From positions 1,805,251 through 1,869,250 of the forward strand of contig NZ_GL385912.1 in the NCBI RefSeq assembly GCF_000146285.1: a DNA stretch of 64,000 bases, read 5' to 3'. The position numbers were made by a program, and so were the translations under genes. Each line of letters begins with the position of its first letter. The stretch's first letter is position 1. The DNA comes from Mobiluncus curtisii subsp. curtisii ATCC 35241. Its GTDB lineage: Bacteria; Actinomycetota; Actinomycetes; Actinomycetales; Actinomycetaceae. Of this stretch, positions 43,687-51,904 are shown one piece after another. The notes below the pieces were generated by a model. It ran no database searches. It was not told the DNA's origin and saw nothing but the letters and a program-made list of their open reading frames with translations.

Positions 43687-43704
43687 GGGGGCGCGGGCGC
43701 CCCC
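43687..43704 (+). terminator. Terminator of the HTH/membrane cassette
   Basis: Eight-bp perfect GC stem GGGGGCGC / GCGCCCCC with a two-base centre, followed by TTCTCTTT. Confidence 0.8.
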
Positions 43705-44109
43705 TTCTCTTTCCGCCGGGATTGTCACTCTTCGGCAACTACTGCAATTCGGAAGCGTCCCATAAACGTTCGGAGTAGGGTTCTGGGACGCGCGGCGAGA
43801 GTGACTCCAGGGTCTTCGGATGCCGTCAGAACCTGTCGGAAACGCGTCCGAACCCGGTTTCCGGGAGGTTTGTCACTCTTCGCTCCTACCTGCGCATACA
43901 CGGAATCGGAGCGCCAAAAGGCGGGGTGATTACACGGTGACTACACGCAGGGCCCCAAGATGGCGCCGTGACCGAAAAACGCGATGGAATCATTTCGTTG
44001 GCATTGGCACGTTTTCGGGACAAGTCCTGTTTCATGCCAACTAATCTCATCCTGTGCAGGCGTTGAACAGGCGTTAAGAGTATTTCCGCAGTTCAAAGGA
44101 GGTAAGAGA

Positions 44110-44136
44110 AGCCCGAAATCGCTTGATTTCGGGGCT
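44110..44136 (-). terminator. Likely guaA terminator
   Basis: Stem AGCCCGAAATC / GATTTCGGGGCT (one bulged G) with a four-base loop. On the minus strand it is followed by TCTCTT, about 115 bases past the guaA stop. Confidence 0.65.
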
Positions 44137-44251
44137 GGTCGGCGAATTCCACTCATCGAAATTTCCGGTGGCTTTGTCCTATTCCTACCACTAGATGCTA
44201 GCCACCGCCACTAGACGGGCGGCTTGCAGCTAGATGGAACGAGGGCTAAGT

Positions 44252-45838
44252 TCACTCCCACTCAATGGTCCCCGGCGGCTTGGACGTGCAGTCCAGTACC
44301 ACGCGGTTGACCTCGGGGACCTGGTTGGTAATCAAGTTAGAAATCCGCGCCACCAAGTCCCAATCCAAGCGCGACCAGTCCGCAGTCATCGCGTCTTCTG
44401 AGGAAACCGGACGCAACACGATCGGGTGCCCGTAGGTCCGCCCATCACCCTGCACCCCTACAGAACGCACATCCGCCAGCAACACCACGGGACACTGCCA
44501 AATCTCCGTGTCCAGCCCGGCTGCGGTCAGCTCGTTGCGCACAATCAAATCCGCCGCTCGCAATATCCGCAAGCGTTCTTCGGTAACTTCCCCAATGATG
44601 CGGATAGCCAAGCCCGGGCCAGGGAAAGGCTGACGGTTCACGATGACATCGGGCAACCCCAATTCGCGCCCCAGAGCACGAACCTCGTCTTTAAACAGTT
44701 TGCGCAGCGGCTCAATCAACTCAAACTTCAAGTCCTCAGGCAATCCGCCCACATTGTGATGCGACTTGATATTAGCCGTGCCGCTGCCGCCACCAGATTC
44801 CACCACATCGGGGTACAAAGTCCCCTGTACCAGGAACTTCACTTCCCCACCGCTGGCGCCAATCTCTGCCACGACCTCACGTTGGGCGGCTTCAAAAGAG
44901 CGGATAAACTCGCGACCGATAATCTTGCGTTTCTGTTCCGGTTCGCTCACCCCCGCCAGCGCTCCCAAGAAGCGGGCGGACTCGTCTACAGACTTGACCC
45001 GGATTCCCATGTTGGCGGCGTAGTCTCGTTCCACTTGCTCGCGCTCCCCCGCACGCAGCAAACCGTGGTCTACAAATATACATGTCAGCTGGTCACCGAT
45101 AGCCTTATGAACCAGGGCAGCCGCCACGGAAGAATCCACCCCGCCAGACAATCCGCAGATAACCTGGGCATCGCCCACGCGCTGGCGAATCTCCTCCACC
45201 TGAGTGTCGATGATGGATTGTGGCGTCCACACCGGATCCAGCCCGACTAGGTCATGCAAAAAATGCTCCAGGATCCGTTGACCGTAGGCACTGTGACGAA
45301 CTTCGGGATGCCACTGCACTCCATACAGCCCTCGTTCAGGATTCTCAAAGGCTGCTACCTTTGTATCATCCGTCGCCGCGGTAACTTGAAAATCGCTGGG
45401 AGCAGCCGAAACCGCATCCCCATGACTCATCCAAACTACCTGTTCAGAAGGGGTTCCTTCCAGCAGCCGACTGTCCGGAGTCACTTCCAAGTTGGTCCGA
45501 CCGTACTCGGAAGTTCCGGTAGGGCTAACAGTTCCCCCCAGGGCTTGTGCCATGACCTGAAACCCGTAGCAAATGCCCAGTACCGGCACATTTGCCTGAA
45601 AAACTGCCGGGTCAAAGGTCGGAGCCCCCGGAGCATAAACAGAGGACGGTCCACCTGAGAGAATGATGGCTGAAGGCTGTTTATCCAATATTTCCCGGGC
45701 GGTCAGGTTATGTCCCACAATTTCCGAGTAAACTTTCGCCTCACGAACTCGGCGCGCAATAAGTTGGGCATATTGCGCACCAAAGTCGACAACTAAGACG
45801 GGTCCTACGGGTTTACCGTGTTGCAAGTTTTCAGCCAT
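44252..45838 (-). CDS. guaA: GMP synthase (glutamine-hydrolysing)
   Basis: Converts XMP to GMP using glutamine and ATP, the last step of GMP synthesis. The class I amidotransferase domain has GICYGFQ (catalytic Cys ~95) and GVQWHPEV (His/Glu pair). The ATP-pyrophosphatase domain has the P-loop [12 protein letters not shown] (~235-246), and the C-terminal dimerisation domain ends in KPPGTIEWE. The 528-aa length is full. Divergent from gntR. It is a core gene marking the return to the chromosome backbone after the island. Confidence 0.98.
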   Translation of the reverse strand: MAENLQHGKPVGPVLVVDFGAQYAQLIARRVREAKVYSEIVGHNLTAREILDKQPSAIILSGGPSSVYAPGAPTFDPAVFQANVPVLGICYGFQVMAQALGGTVSPTGTSEYGRTNLEVTPDSRLLEGTPSEQVVWMSHGDAVSAAPSDFQVTAATDDTKVAAFENPERGLYGVQWHPEVRHSAYGQRILEHFLHDLVGLDPVWTPQSIIDTQVEEIRQRVGDAQVICGLSGGVDSSVAAALVHKAIGDQLTCIFVDHGLLRAGEREQVERDYAANMGIRVKSVDESARFLGALAGVSEPEQKRKIIGREFIRSFEAAQREVVAEIGASGGEVKFLVQGTLYPDVVESGGGSGTANIKSHHNVGGLPEDLKFELIEPLRKLFKDEVRALGRELGLPDVIVNRQPFPGPGLAIRIIGEVTEERLRILRAADLIVRNELTAAGLDTEIWQCPVVLLADVRSVGVQGDGRTYGHPIVLRPVSSEDAMTADWSRLDWDLVARISNLITNQVPEVNRVVLDCTSKPPGTIEWE

Positions 45839-46014
45839 GGGTTAATCCTAAAACATTTCTTCGCTATAAATTGACTCCGAATTTCCCAGACTTTATTCAG
45901 GGATATTTCGTTGATATTTCAACGGTTTTCGCTAATGTAAAGGCATTAATTGTCGATACAATAATATGTAGGGTCAAAGGATAGACCAATGACATAAGGG
46001 AAAGGAGACCCGCC

Positions 46015-46767
46015 ATGAGTCAGGTACCAACTTACTTCGAAGCTGACGTTCGACTGGATCGCAACTCCCCAGTTCCGCTCTACCATCAGATAGCTCAGCC
46101 GATTGAAGAATTGATTCTTTCTGGTCAGCTTACCCCCGGTACGCGCTTGGAAGATGAGCTTTCCATGGCACGACGCCTCAATGTCTCTCGCCCTACTGCT
46201 CGTCGAGCCCTCCAGCAGCTGGGTGACCATGGACTGCTGGTACGTCGCCGTGGTGTCGGCACTCAGGTAGCTCCGACCCGGGTACATCGCCCTAATGCCC
46301 TCTCCACCATCTTTGACCAGATGAAGGCGGACGGGCACAAGCCGTCTACGGAAGTTTTGTCTTACGGCGCCTCCCCAGCTAACCAGGAAGTCAGTGCGAA
46401 ACTGGAGGTGGCTCCCGGCACCAACGTAACCACTATCCGTCGCCTGCGCATGATTGATCGGCAACCCGCGGGGCTCATGTTTGACATGATTCGTTCCTCG
46501 ATTGCTCCGGCTGCCACCGCCTTAGAACGTGATTCTTTTGAAAGTGCCCTAGCCGAGCGTGGCGTTGTCGTGACGATGGCTCGTCAAGCGGTGTCTGCCC
46601 GCAAGGCCTGTGGTCCAGAGGCTCAGCTCCTGAGGATTCCTGCGGGTTCCACGGTGCTGAGCATCCAAAATGTCTCTTATGACGAATCCGGAAAGATTGC
46701 CGCCTACGGTGAATATTTGTTCCGGGCAGACCGCTTTGCCCTAAAGAACACACTCTTCGCACACTAG
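46015..46767 (+). CDS. GntR-family regulator (HutC/UTRA type)
   Basis: A 250-aa regulator. The N-terminal winged helix is PLYHQIAQPIEELILSGQLT followed by LEDELSMARRLNVSRPTARRALQQL (residues ~20-75). The C-terminal UTRA effector domain begins near ALSTIFDQMKADGHKP and contains YGEYLFRADRFAL. UTRA regulators of this type commonly sense phosphorylated or N-acetylated sugars. It is convergent with the GH20/ABC/GH112 operon and is its likely regulator by proximity. GGAGA precedes the ATG, with GGTC-N8-GACC in the leader (45973-45988) as a possible operator. Confidence 0.9.
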   Translation: MSQVPTYFEADVRLDRNSPVPLYHQIAQPIEELILSGQLTPGTRLEDELSMARRLNVSRPTARRALQQLGDHGLLVRRRGVGTQVAPTRVHRPNALSTIFDQMKADGHKPSTEVLSYGASPANQEVSAKLEVAPGTNVTTIRRLRMIDRQPAGLMFDMIRSSIAPAATALERDSFESALAERGVVVTMARQAVSARKACGPEAQLLRIPAGSTVLSIQNVSYDESGKIAAYGEYLFRADRFALKNTLFAH

Positions 46768-46787
46768 ATTCTTCGAACCCCTTCTTC

Positions 46788-46823
46788 GCTCTGGCATCAA
46801 ATGATGTCAGAGCTGGGTTTTTT
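46788..46823. terminator. Bidirectional terminator between gntR and the GH20 gene
   Basis: Stem GCTCTGGCATC / GATGTCAGAGC (one G-U pair) followed by TGGGTTTTTT on the plus strand. The stop codon of the GH20 gene lies inside it. Confidence 0.85.
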
Positions 46824-48314
46824 ATCGACTGTCGAGAGCGTTACTTTCCGGAATGTGAACGTGCCCTCGCCCCGTAGACTGTCGAAGGGCCACTGTGCTA
46901 CGCCTTCACAAGTGTGGGTTAGGATTTGACCGGTTAGGGCAGGTTTTATGCAAAAAACTTCATCAGTCTGGGATAGGTTTGGGTTATCTGTGAAAACTGC
47001 AGCGCTGATTATCCATTTTTGAGTGTTTCGGCTTTCAGCTTCATCCCATCCTGCAGGCCAACTCACGGACATGTCAGCTGGGGGCTCCAGCGACGGGCGC
47101 GCCCCGGCTTGGGTAACCACACCCAAATGCTTTTGCCCGTCTTTCAAGGTCAAGTTCTTTCCGCAAGCTGTATCCGCGAGGGTGCAATATCCATCTGGCG
47201 TGTGCTGGACTCGCCAGGGTCCCTTTCCTACCGCGTCCAGTCCAGGTATCTCATACAGACCGGGAGACACGGTACTGCCCGCTATTGTGGGCACGGGGGG
47301 ATAACTCATCCGGACGGCGCGCCAATCATGATTGCGTTTAGTGCCGTATTTACCCAACTCAGCGACCAGCATCAAGGAATCTTGAATGGCTTCCCAAACC
47401 TCATGCTCGGTCTGCCGATAGGACTCATCAGGCCAGATTGAAACTCGCAAGCCTCGCTGCCCGCTTGCACCGTCCCGTGGTGAGTCGGAGAGGTATTGAT
47501 TGCCGATAAAAGTGCGGGCATCCCAGTTGCTTTCCCACAGTGCGGGAGCATCGACTCGATACGGGGGATGAGATCTGGACCAATATAGAACCTCGCTGTT
47601 ATTAATAACCTCGTGTCCCCGCTGTCTAAAATCTGCTATCCGCAGACCTTCGTCTTTCCAGTATTCAATCAAAATATCGGTATCCAAATGCACCACGGAA
47701 GTTTCGCGTACTCCATCGTTCCAGGTTCGTAAACGCCTGCCCTGCCCTTTTACAAACTGGTTAACTTGATTAACAAAAGAGTTAAAAACATCGTATTCAC
47801 TAGCATCGGGTCCGAAGTTCTGATGGGCATATTCCGCGAGGTACGGATAGTTAGTGAAGGAATCGTGAATCATGTATTCATCTGCACCCATATGCCACCA
47901 ACGACTGGGGAAAATACGCAGGTATTCAGCAACTATCTGGAGATAGAACTCAATTGCTTGCGGATTGGTAATATCTAATCTGCCCTCCGGGTCTACACTT
48001 CCATCGGGTCGCCGCAAGGCATATTGCGGATAGTTTTCTAGCCAAATTCCCATATGCCCGGGCGCATTCACCTCGGGAATAACTTCAATCCCGAGTCGTT
48101 GCGCTAACGCTAATATCTGCGATACTTGCGATGAAGTGTAATAATGCCAGGTATTCGCGCGTTCCCAACGCGGTGATTTGAGTTTCAATTCCCAAATTAG
48201 CGTGTTTAGTTCGAGTTCATGCATCCGCTCCAGCAGAGCCTCAATAAACTCTATCGAAATACCAACTTGCGAAGCGCACAAAGTCACGCCACGCTCCGGG
48301 AAAGCAAAAGTCAT
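46797..48314 (-). CDS. GH20 glycosidase (beta-N-acetylhexosaminidase or lacto-N-biosidase type)
   Basis: A 505-aa GH20 enzyme that hydrolyses terminal beta-linked N-acetylhexosamines or releases a disaccharide, by substrate-assisted catalysis. The TIM barrel starts almost at residue 8 (RGVTLCASQVGISIEF), with IPEVNAPGHMG at ~79-89 and the catalytic Asp145-Glu146 in HMGADEYM. The usual N-terminal GH20b domain is absent. The C-terminal ~130 residues (PWRVQHTPDGYCTLADTACG, later QKWIIS) look like a small beta domain, perhaps trefoil-like. There is no signal peptide, so it acts on imported oligosaccharides. Last gene of the operon with GH112 and the ABC transporter. Confidence 0.9.
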   Translation of the reverse strand: MTFAFPERGVTLCASQVGISIEFIEALLERMHELELNTLIWELKLKSPRWERANTWHYYTSSQVSQILALAQRLGIEVIPEVNAPGHMGIWLENYPQYALRRPDGSVDPEGRLDITNPQAIEFYLQIVAEYLRIFPSRWWHMGADEYMIHDSFTNYPYLAEYAHQNFGPDASEYDVFNSFVNQVNQFVKGQGRRLRTWNDGVRETSVVHLDTDILIEYWKDEGLRIADFRQRGHEVINNSEVLYWSRSHPPYRVDAPALWESNWDARTFIGNQYLSDSPRDGASGQRGLRVSIWPDESYRQTEHEVWEAIQDSLMLVAELGKYGTKRNHDWRAVRMSYPPVPTIAGSTVSPGLYEIPGLDAVGKGPWRVQHTPDGYCTLADTACGKNLTLKDGQKHLGVVTQAGARPSLEPPADMSVSWPAGWDEAESRNTQKWIISAAVFTDNPNLSQTDEVFCIKPALTGQILTHTCEGVAQWPFDSLRGEGTFTFRKVTLSTVDKKPSSDII

Positions 48315-48386
48315 GTTGTTCTCGCCACCTCTTGTGAAAGTTCTGAACCTTAGATAGTAGTCACCGCGGTAGGTAAGGAACGAAAA

Positions 48387-49355
48387 TCAACCTTTGACCG
48401 AACCGGCAGCTAGACCGGACTGCCAGTACTTTTGCAGACCTAAGAACAGGATAATCAGCGGGATTACCCCGAACAGAGCACCCATCATAACGGCACCTTT
48501 TTCTGGGTTAAAGTAACTCATCATCCCGTACAGTCCTAAAGTGACCGGTTTCAGAGTATCGGTCGAAATCATCATCAAAGGCAGCAGGAAGTTGTTCCAG
48601 CAAGCCACAAAGATGAACAAGAAAATCGTGACCATAGCGGGAGCAAGGATGCGCAATACTATGGTAAAGAAAATGCGCGCTTCCGAAGCTCCATCAATAC
48701 GTGCGGCTTCGATTAGTTCGGTAGGAACCGAAGTTTGCGCGTAAACTCGTCCCAGGAAAACCCCGAAAGGGGACACACAACACGGCACGATAATGGATGC
48801 CATAGTGTTAGAAATCCCCAGATGTAAAAAGACGATATACATCGGTACCGTCAAAAGCGCGGCAGGCATTAACAATCCCGCCATGATGATACCCGTAGAC
48901 AAGTTCTTTCCCGGGAAAGTGAACTTAGCCAAGGAATATCCCGCCATAACCGAAATCAGAGTTCCGATTGCGGCTGAAGCCGTGGAATAAAGCAAAGAGT
49001 TCGCTACCCAGCGCCAAAAATTGCCTCGAGTCCAGCTCATTAACTTGTCATAATTGACGCCAATCGCCTCGATAAGACTTTTACTCTCAGTGTCCTCACC
49101 ATGCGTTGTAAACCACAATCCAAACGTGTTAGCCAGCTCCGCGTTAGTCTTTGTGGCTGAGATGATGACCCAATAGACCGGGAATATGAAATAAAGGAGT
49201 ACCAGAATCAGCATAAAGGTGGTAATTCCGCGGGAAATCATGGAGGGAGCAATAGCCCGAGGCGGCATTCCTTCTCGAGACGGAATATAGTCGAAGCCTT
49301 GCGGAGAATGCTCAGTCACCATATGCGAAAGTTTAGAATTACGATTCTTAATCAT
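48387..49355 (-). CDS. Sugar ABC transporter permease (MalG type)
   Basis: Carbohydrate-uptake (CUT1) inner-membrane permease of 322 aa with six helices. The first is at MLILVLLYFIFPVYWVI. The EAA loop, which contacts the ATPase, reads ELIEAARIDGASEARIFF. I choose the ATG at 49355 (MIKNRNSK) with AAAGGTGG upstream; earlier in-frame sequence lies inside the partner gene. It overlaps the MalF-type gene by eight bases. No ATPase gene is present, as is common when a shared MsiK-type ATPase is used. Confidence 0.95.
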   Translation of the reverse strand: MIKNRNSKLSHMVTEHSPQGFDYIPSREGMPPRAIAPSMISRGITTFMLILVLLYFIFPVYWVIISATKTNAELANTFGLWFTTHGEDTESKSLIEAIGVNYDKLMSWTRGNFWRWVANSLLYSTASAAIGTLISVMAGYSLAKFTFPGKNLSTGIIMAGLLMPAALLTVPMYIVFLHLGISNTMASIIVPCCVSPFGVFLGRVYAQTSVPTELIEAARIDGASEARIFFTIVLRILAPAMVTIFLFIFVACWNNFLLPLMMISTDTLKPVTLGLYGMMSYFNPEKGAVMMGALFGVIPLIILFLGLQKYWQSGLAAGSVKG

Positions 49356-50367
49356 TTCCGCCCACCTTTCGATCGACAAAGAAGTATCCCACTGCCAACA
49401 CACCGGCAATGAGCGCCATGACAATCGCCACCGCAGAGCCAGGTCCATCTCCGCTGGGAGTTAAAGTTCCCATAGTGGTGTTATATGCCATCATCATGGG
49501 CGTATAGGCTTTACCCATCCAAGTTTGAGTCGAGCTGATGACTGTTGGTTCGTTGAATAGCTGTATAGTGCCCACGATAGAGAGCAAGACTGCCAACAGC
49601 GCCGCTGGTCGCAGCAGAGGCATCTTTATTCGAGTCATAATTTGCAGCCCGCTGGCGCCATCAATACGCGCCGCTTCGGAGAGTTCCTGCGGGATTGCCT
49701 GGAGCGCTGCCAAAAAAATCAGCATGTTATATCCGGTATAGGTCCAGGTCGTCATGTTTGCCATAGAAGCTAACACGACGTTCCGGCTCAGAAAATTGAC
49801 GTTAATCCCTATTGCCGCTAAACCCTTTACCAGGGGAGAAACCTCCGTGTTATACAGGTAGAGCCATATCATTGCCGCCACGACACCGGGGATGGCAAAA
49901 GGCAGAAAATAACCTAATCGATATATCGTCGCATGTCTCACTAAGAATGAATCCAGCACCAGCGCCAAAACCAAGGCAGCAATAATCATTACTGGAACTT
50001 GCAAACACGTATAGAGGATGACGCGACCAATCCCCATCCAAAAATCATGAGAGGTGATGACGTATTGATAGTTTTGCAGTCCTACAAATGTGTTAGCAGA
50101 CTCGCCCCCACCGTACGCACCCCCACCGGTAGTCTTAAGCTGAAAAAAACTGGAGTATATCGATACCAGAATGGGAACCAGGAATACCAGAACAAATAAA
50201 ATTACAAAGGGAGCTAAAAAAGCCCAACCCGCACGAATTTGGATTTTTGCCTGCGGTGATGTCTTTCGCCGTGTCTTCCCCTCGCTCCGAGACTCTCTAG
50301 ACAGCGACGATTGTTTTTCCGGTGTCGTCAGCCGTGCTGACGTTGTTTCCTCAACTTGTTTTTTCAT
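49348..50367 (-). CDS. Sugar ABC transporter permease (MalF type)
   Basis: A 339-aa CUT1 permease. A ~45-residue basic cytoplasmic N-terminus precedes the first helix (AGWAFLAPFVILFVLVFLVP). The EAA motif is ELSEAARIDGASGLQIMTRIKMP, and six helices are visible. It pairs with the MalG-type permease downstream and is separated from the upstream binding-protein gene by about 115 bases holding two hairpins. Likely cargo is galacto-N-biose, lacto-N-biose or related oligosaccharides (inference from GH112 and GH20). Confidence 0.95.
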   Translation of the reverse strand: MKKQVEETTSARLTTPEKQSSLSRESRSEGKTRRKTSPQAKIQIRAGWAFLAPFVILFVLVFLVPILVSIYSSFFQLKTTGGGAYGGGESANTFVGLQNYQYVITSHDFWMGIGRVILYTCLQVPVMIIAALVLALVLDSFLVRHATIYRLGYFLPFAIPGVVAAMIWLYLYNTEVSPLVKGLAAIGINVNFLSRNVVLASMANMTTWTYTGYNMLIFLAALQAIPQELSEAARIDGASGLQIMTRIKMPLLRPAALLAVLLSIVGTIQLFNEPTVISSTQTWMGKAYTPMMMAYNTTMGTLTPSGDGPGSAVAIVMALIAGVLAVGYFFVDRKVGGND

Positions 50368-50396
50368 TCTGGTTCCCCATCAATTTGGTTCAAACA

Positions 50397-50480
50397 GAGT
50401 CATGGGTGTTCGCTGAAACTAACTGCTCAGTGAACACCCATGACTCAAAAATTTCGCTTTTTGTTCCGTTGGGAACAAAA
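50397..50480 (-). repeat. Two hairpins between the binding-protein and permease genes
   Basis: A perfect 15-bp stem GAGTCATGGGTGTTC / its complement (50397-50411, 50432-50446) and a 9-bp stem TTTTGTTCC / GGAACAAAA (50459-50467, 50472-50480). In sugar ABC operons such hairpins commonly raise binding-protein over permease expression. Confidence 0.75.
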
Positions 50481-50484
50481 CACG

Positions 50485-51801
50485 CTACTTTTCAGAAACC
50501 TTCAAATTCAGATTGCTCAACGTAGACTTGGCGGTATCCGCGTTCCAGCTGAAGATATCAGCCACTTTACCGGAACCATCCGCAGCCTTAGCAGCAACTT
50601 CAGCGTTTGCCTGTACTGCCGACCAACCCGGAATGTAGGTGAAGGGTTTCATCGCACTGTTAGCTTTAGCCAGCTCTGCGAACACATCCTGACCTCCGTA
50701 GAATGCGGAGACCTTTTCGGGGGTAGTCATGGTGCCCTTGGCGGCTACTACCAGACCTTGAGAAACCAGAGCATCAATCTGCGTGTTGAACCAAGCGTTG
50801 AACTTCATAGCTTCTGCCGGGGCAGCGCATCCCTTGACCACAGCCACGCCGGAACCACCGTCAGGACCGGACGCAGCCTCATCCCCAAATTTCGGAAGTT
50901 GAGCTACTGCCCACTTGCCTTCGTTCGGAGTGCCAGCCATGTCACCTGCCAGCAGCGGAGCTTCCCAAGCTGCTCCGATGGTGCCAATCAGGTTGTTGTT
51001 CAAAGCTGCTTTCCAGGATTCTTCATCCCAACGCTGCACGGTAGCTGTCGCTTTCGCGTCAAGGAGTTTCTGCCAGAAGTCAGCCACCTTCGAGGAGCCA
51101 GCTCCAGCAGTATCAATCTTCCACGCATCACCGTCGACCTTGAACCACTGATCGCCAGCAGCGGCGCTCAGTGCCGGAAGCATATTACCGGCTTCATCGG
51201 TCTGGAAGTCCACAATGAACTTGCCCTTTTCAGCAGCCTTCTTGGCGGTCTCCACGAACTCGTCAGCGGTGGTGGGAACAGTCAGACCTAGTTCATCAAA
51301 GGCTGCCTTGTTGTAGTAGTACACCAGCGGACCGGTGTCCTGAGGCAGTCCAAAATATTTTCCATCGATACTCATGGAATCCAGCGGACCAGCGGCAAAT
51401 TTATCGCGGTACTTATCGATTTCTCCGGAAACATCCTCTACCAGCTGTTTCACATAAACTTCAGCTAAATCTGCATAACCGACCTGTGCCAGACACGGCG
51501 CCGTGCCTGCTTTCACGTCAGTCTCAAGTTTCTTAATCAGCTCTTGAGCTTTACCATCGAATTTAACAGCTTCGACCTGAATATCCGGGTTATCTTTATT
51601 CCATTGCGCGACTACCTCGTCGACTTTGGTCATGCCTTCCCCGTCAGGCAAACGGTGCAGGTATTTAATCGTCACCGGTTTACCGGAAGCACCCGTATCG
51701 CCTCCCTTGCCTCCATCAGAGCACGCAGTCAGACCGGTCAAAGCTAGTGCCCCAACGCCCGCAAAAATCGCAGCAAAACGCAGTTTAGACGTTAATTGCA
51801 T
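50485..51801 (-). CDS. Sugar-binding lipoprotein of the ABC transporter
   Basis: Extracytoplasmic solute-binding protein (family 1) of 438 aa. A signal peptide with the lipobox LTGLTACSDG puts the lipidated Cys at ~27. The mature domain has the cluster-typical YFGLPQDTGPLVYYYNKAAFDELGL and Trp-rich ligand region. It delivers a sugar to the MalF/MalG-type permeases encoded just downstream. The nearest gene upstream is the GH112 phosphorylase, so galacto- or lacto-N-biose is the expected ligand. That is inference. Confidence 0.95.
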   Translation of the reverse strand: MQLTSKLRFAAIFAGVGALALTGLTACSDGGKGGDTGASGKPVTIKYLHRLPDGEGMTKVDEVVAQWNKDNPDIQVEAVKFDGKAQELIKKLETDVKAGTAPCLAQVGYADLAEVYVKQLVEDVSGEIDKYRDKFAAGPLDSMSIDGKYFGLPQDTGPLVYYYNKAAFDELGLTVPTTADEFVETAKKAAEKGKFIVDFQTDEAGNMLPALSAAAGDQWFKVDGDAWKIDTAGAGSSKVADFWQKLLDAKATATVQRWDEESWKAALNNNLIGTIGAAWEAPLLAGDMAGTPNEGKWAVAQLPKFGDEAASGPDGGSGVAVVKGCAAPAEAMKFNAWFNTQIDALVSQGLVVAAKGTMTTPEKVSAFYGGQDVFAELAKANSAMKPFTYIPGWSAVQANAEVAAKAADGSGKVADIFSWNADTAKSTLSNLNLKVSEK

Positions 51802-51904
51802 GTTTAATCTACCTTCCTCGGTTATTTATGAGCATGGCTTAAGGAAACCACACTTTAAATACAACCACAGTTTTTCCACCTTGGGGAGGGTTTTCTAAAT
51901 TATT

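Larger units (their letters stand above)
43666..44251. repeat. Non-coding region with nested repeats at the island edge
   Basis: No gene is seen. After a terminator (43687-43704) comes an 11-nt direct repeat GTCACTCTTCG (43724-43734 and 43872-43882). There is an outer inverted repeat GTCACTCT/AGAGTGAC (43724-43731, 43798-43805) enclosing an inner one GCGTCCCA/TGGGACGC (43755-43762, 43784-43791). GTTGGCAT/ATGCCAAC lie at 43997-44004 and 44034-44041. The guaA terminator follows at 44110-44136. Confidence 0.65.

Noticed and set aside
38743-44251. Complete integrative element or prophage
   Set aside because: No integrase, transposase, att duplication, replication or structural genes were found; it is better described as a small defence or scar island.
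44426-45250. 274-codon plus-strand frame inside guaA
   Set aside because: Antisense shadow of a certain housekeeping gene.
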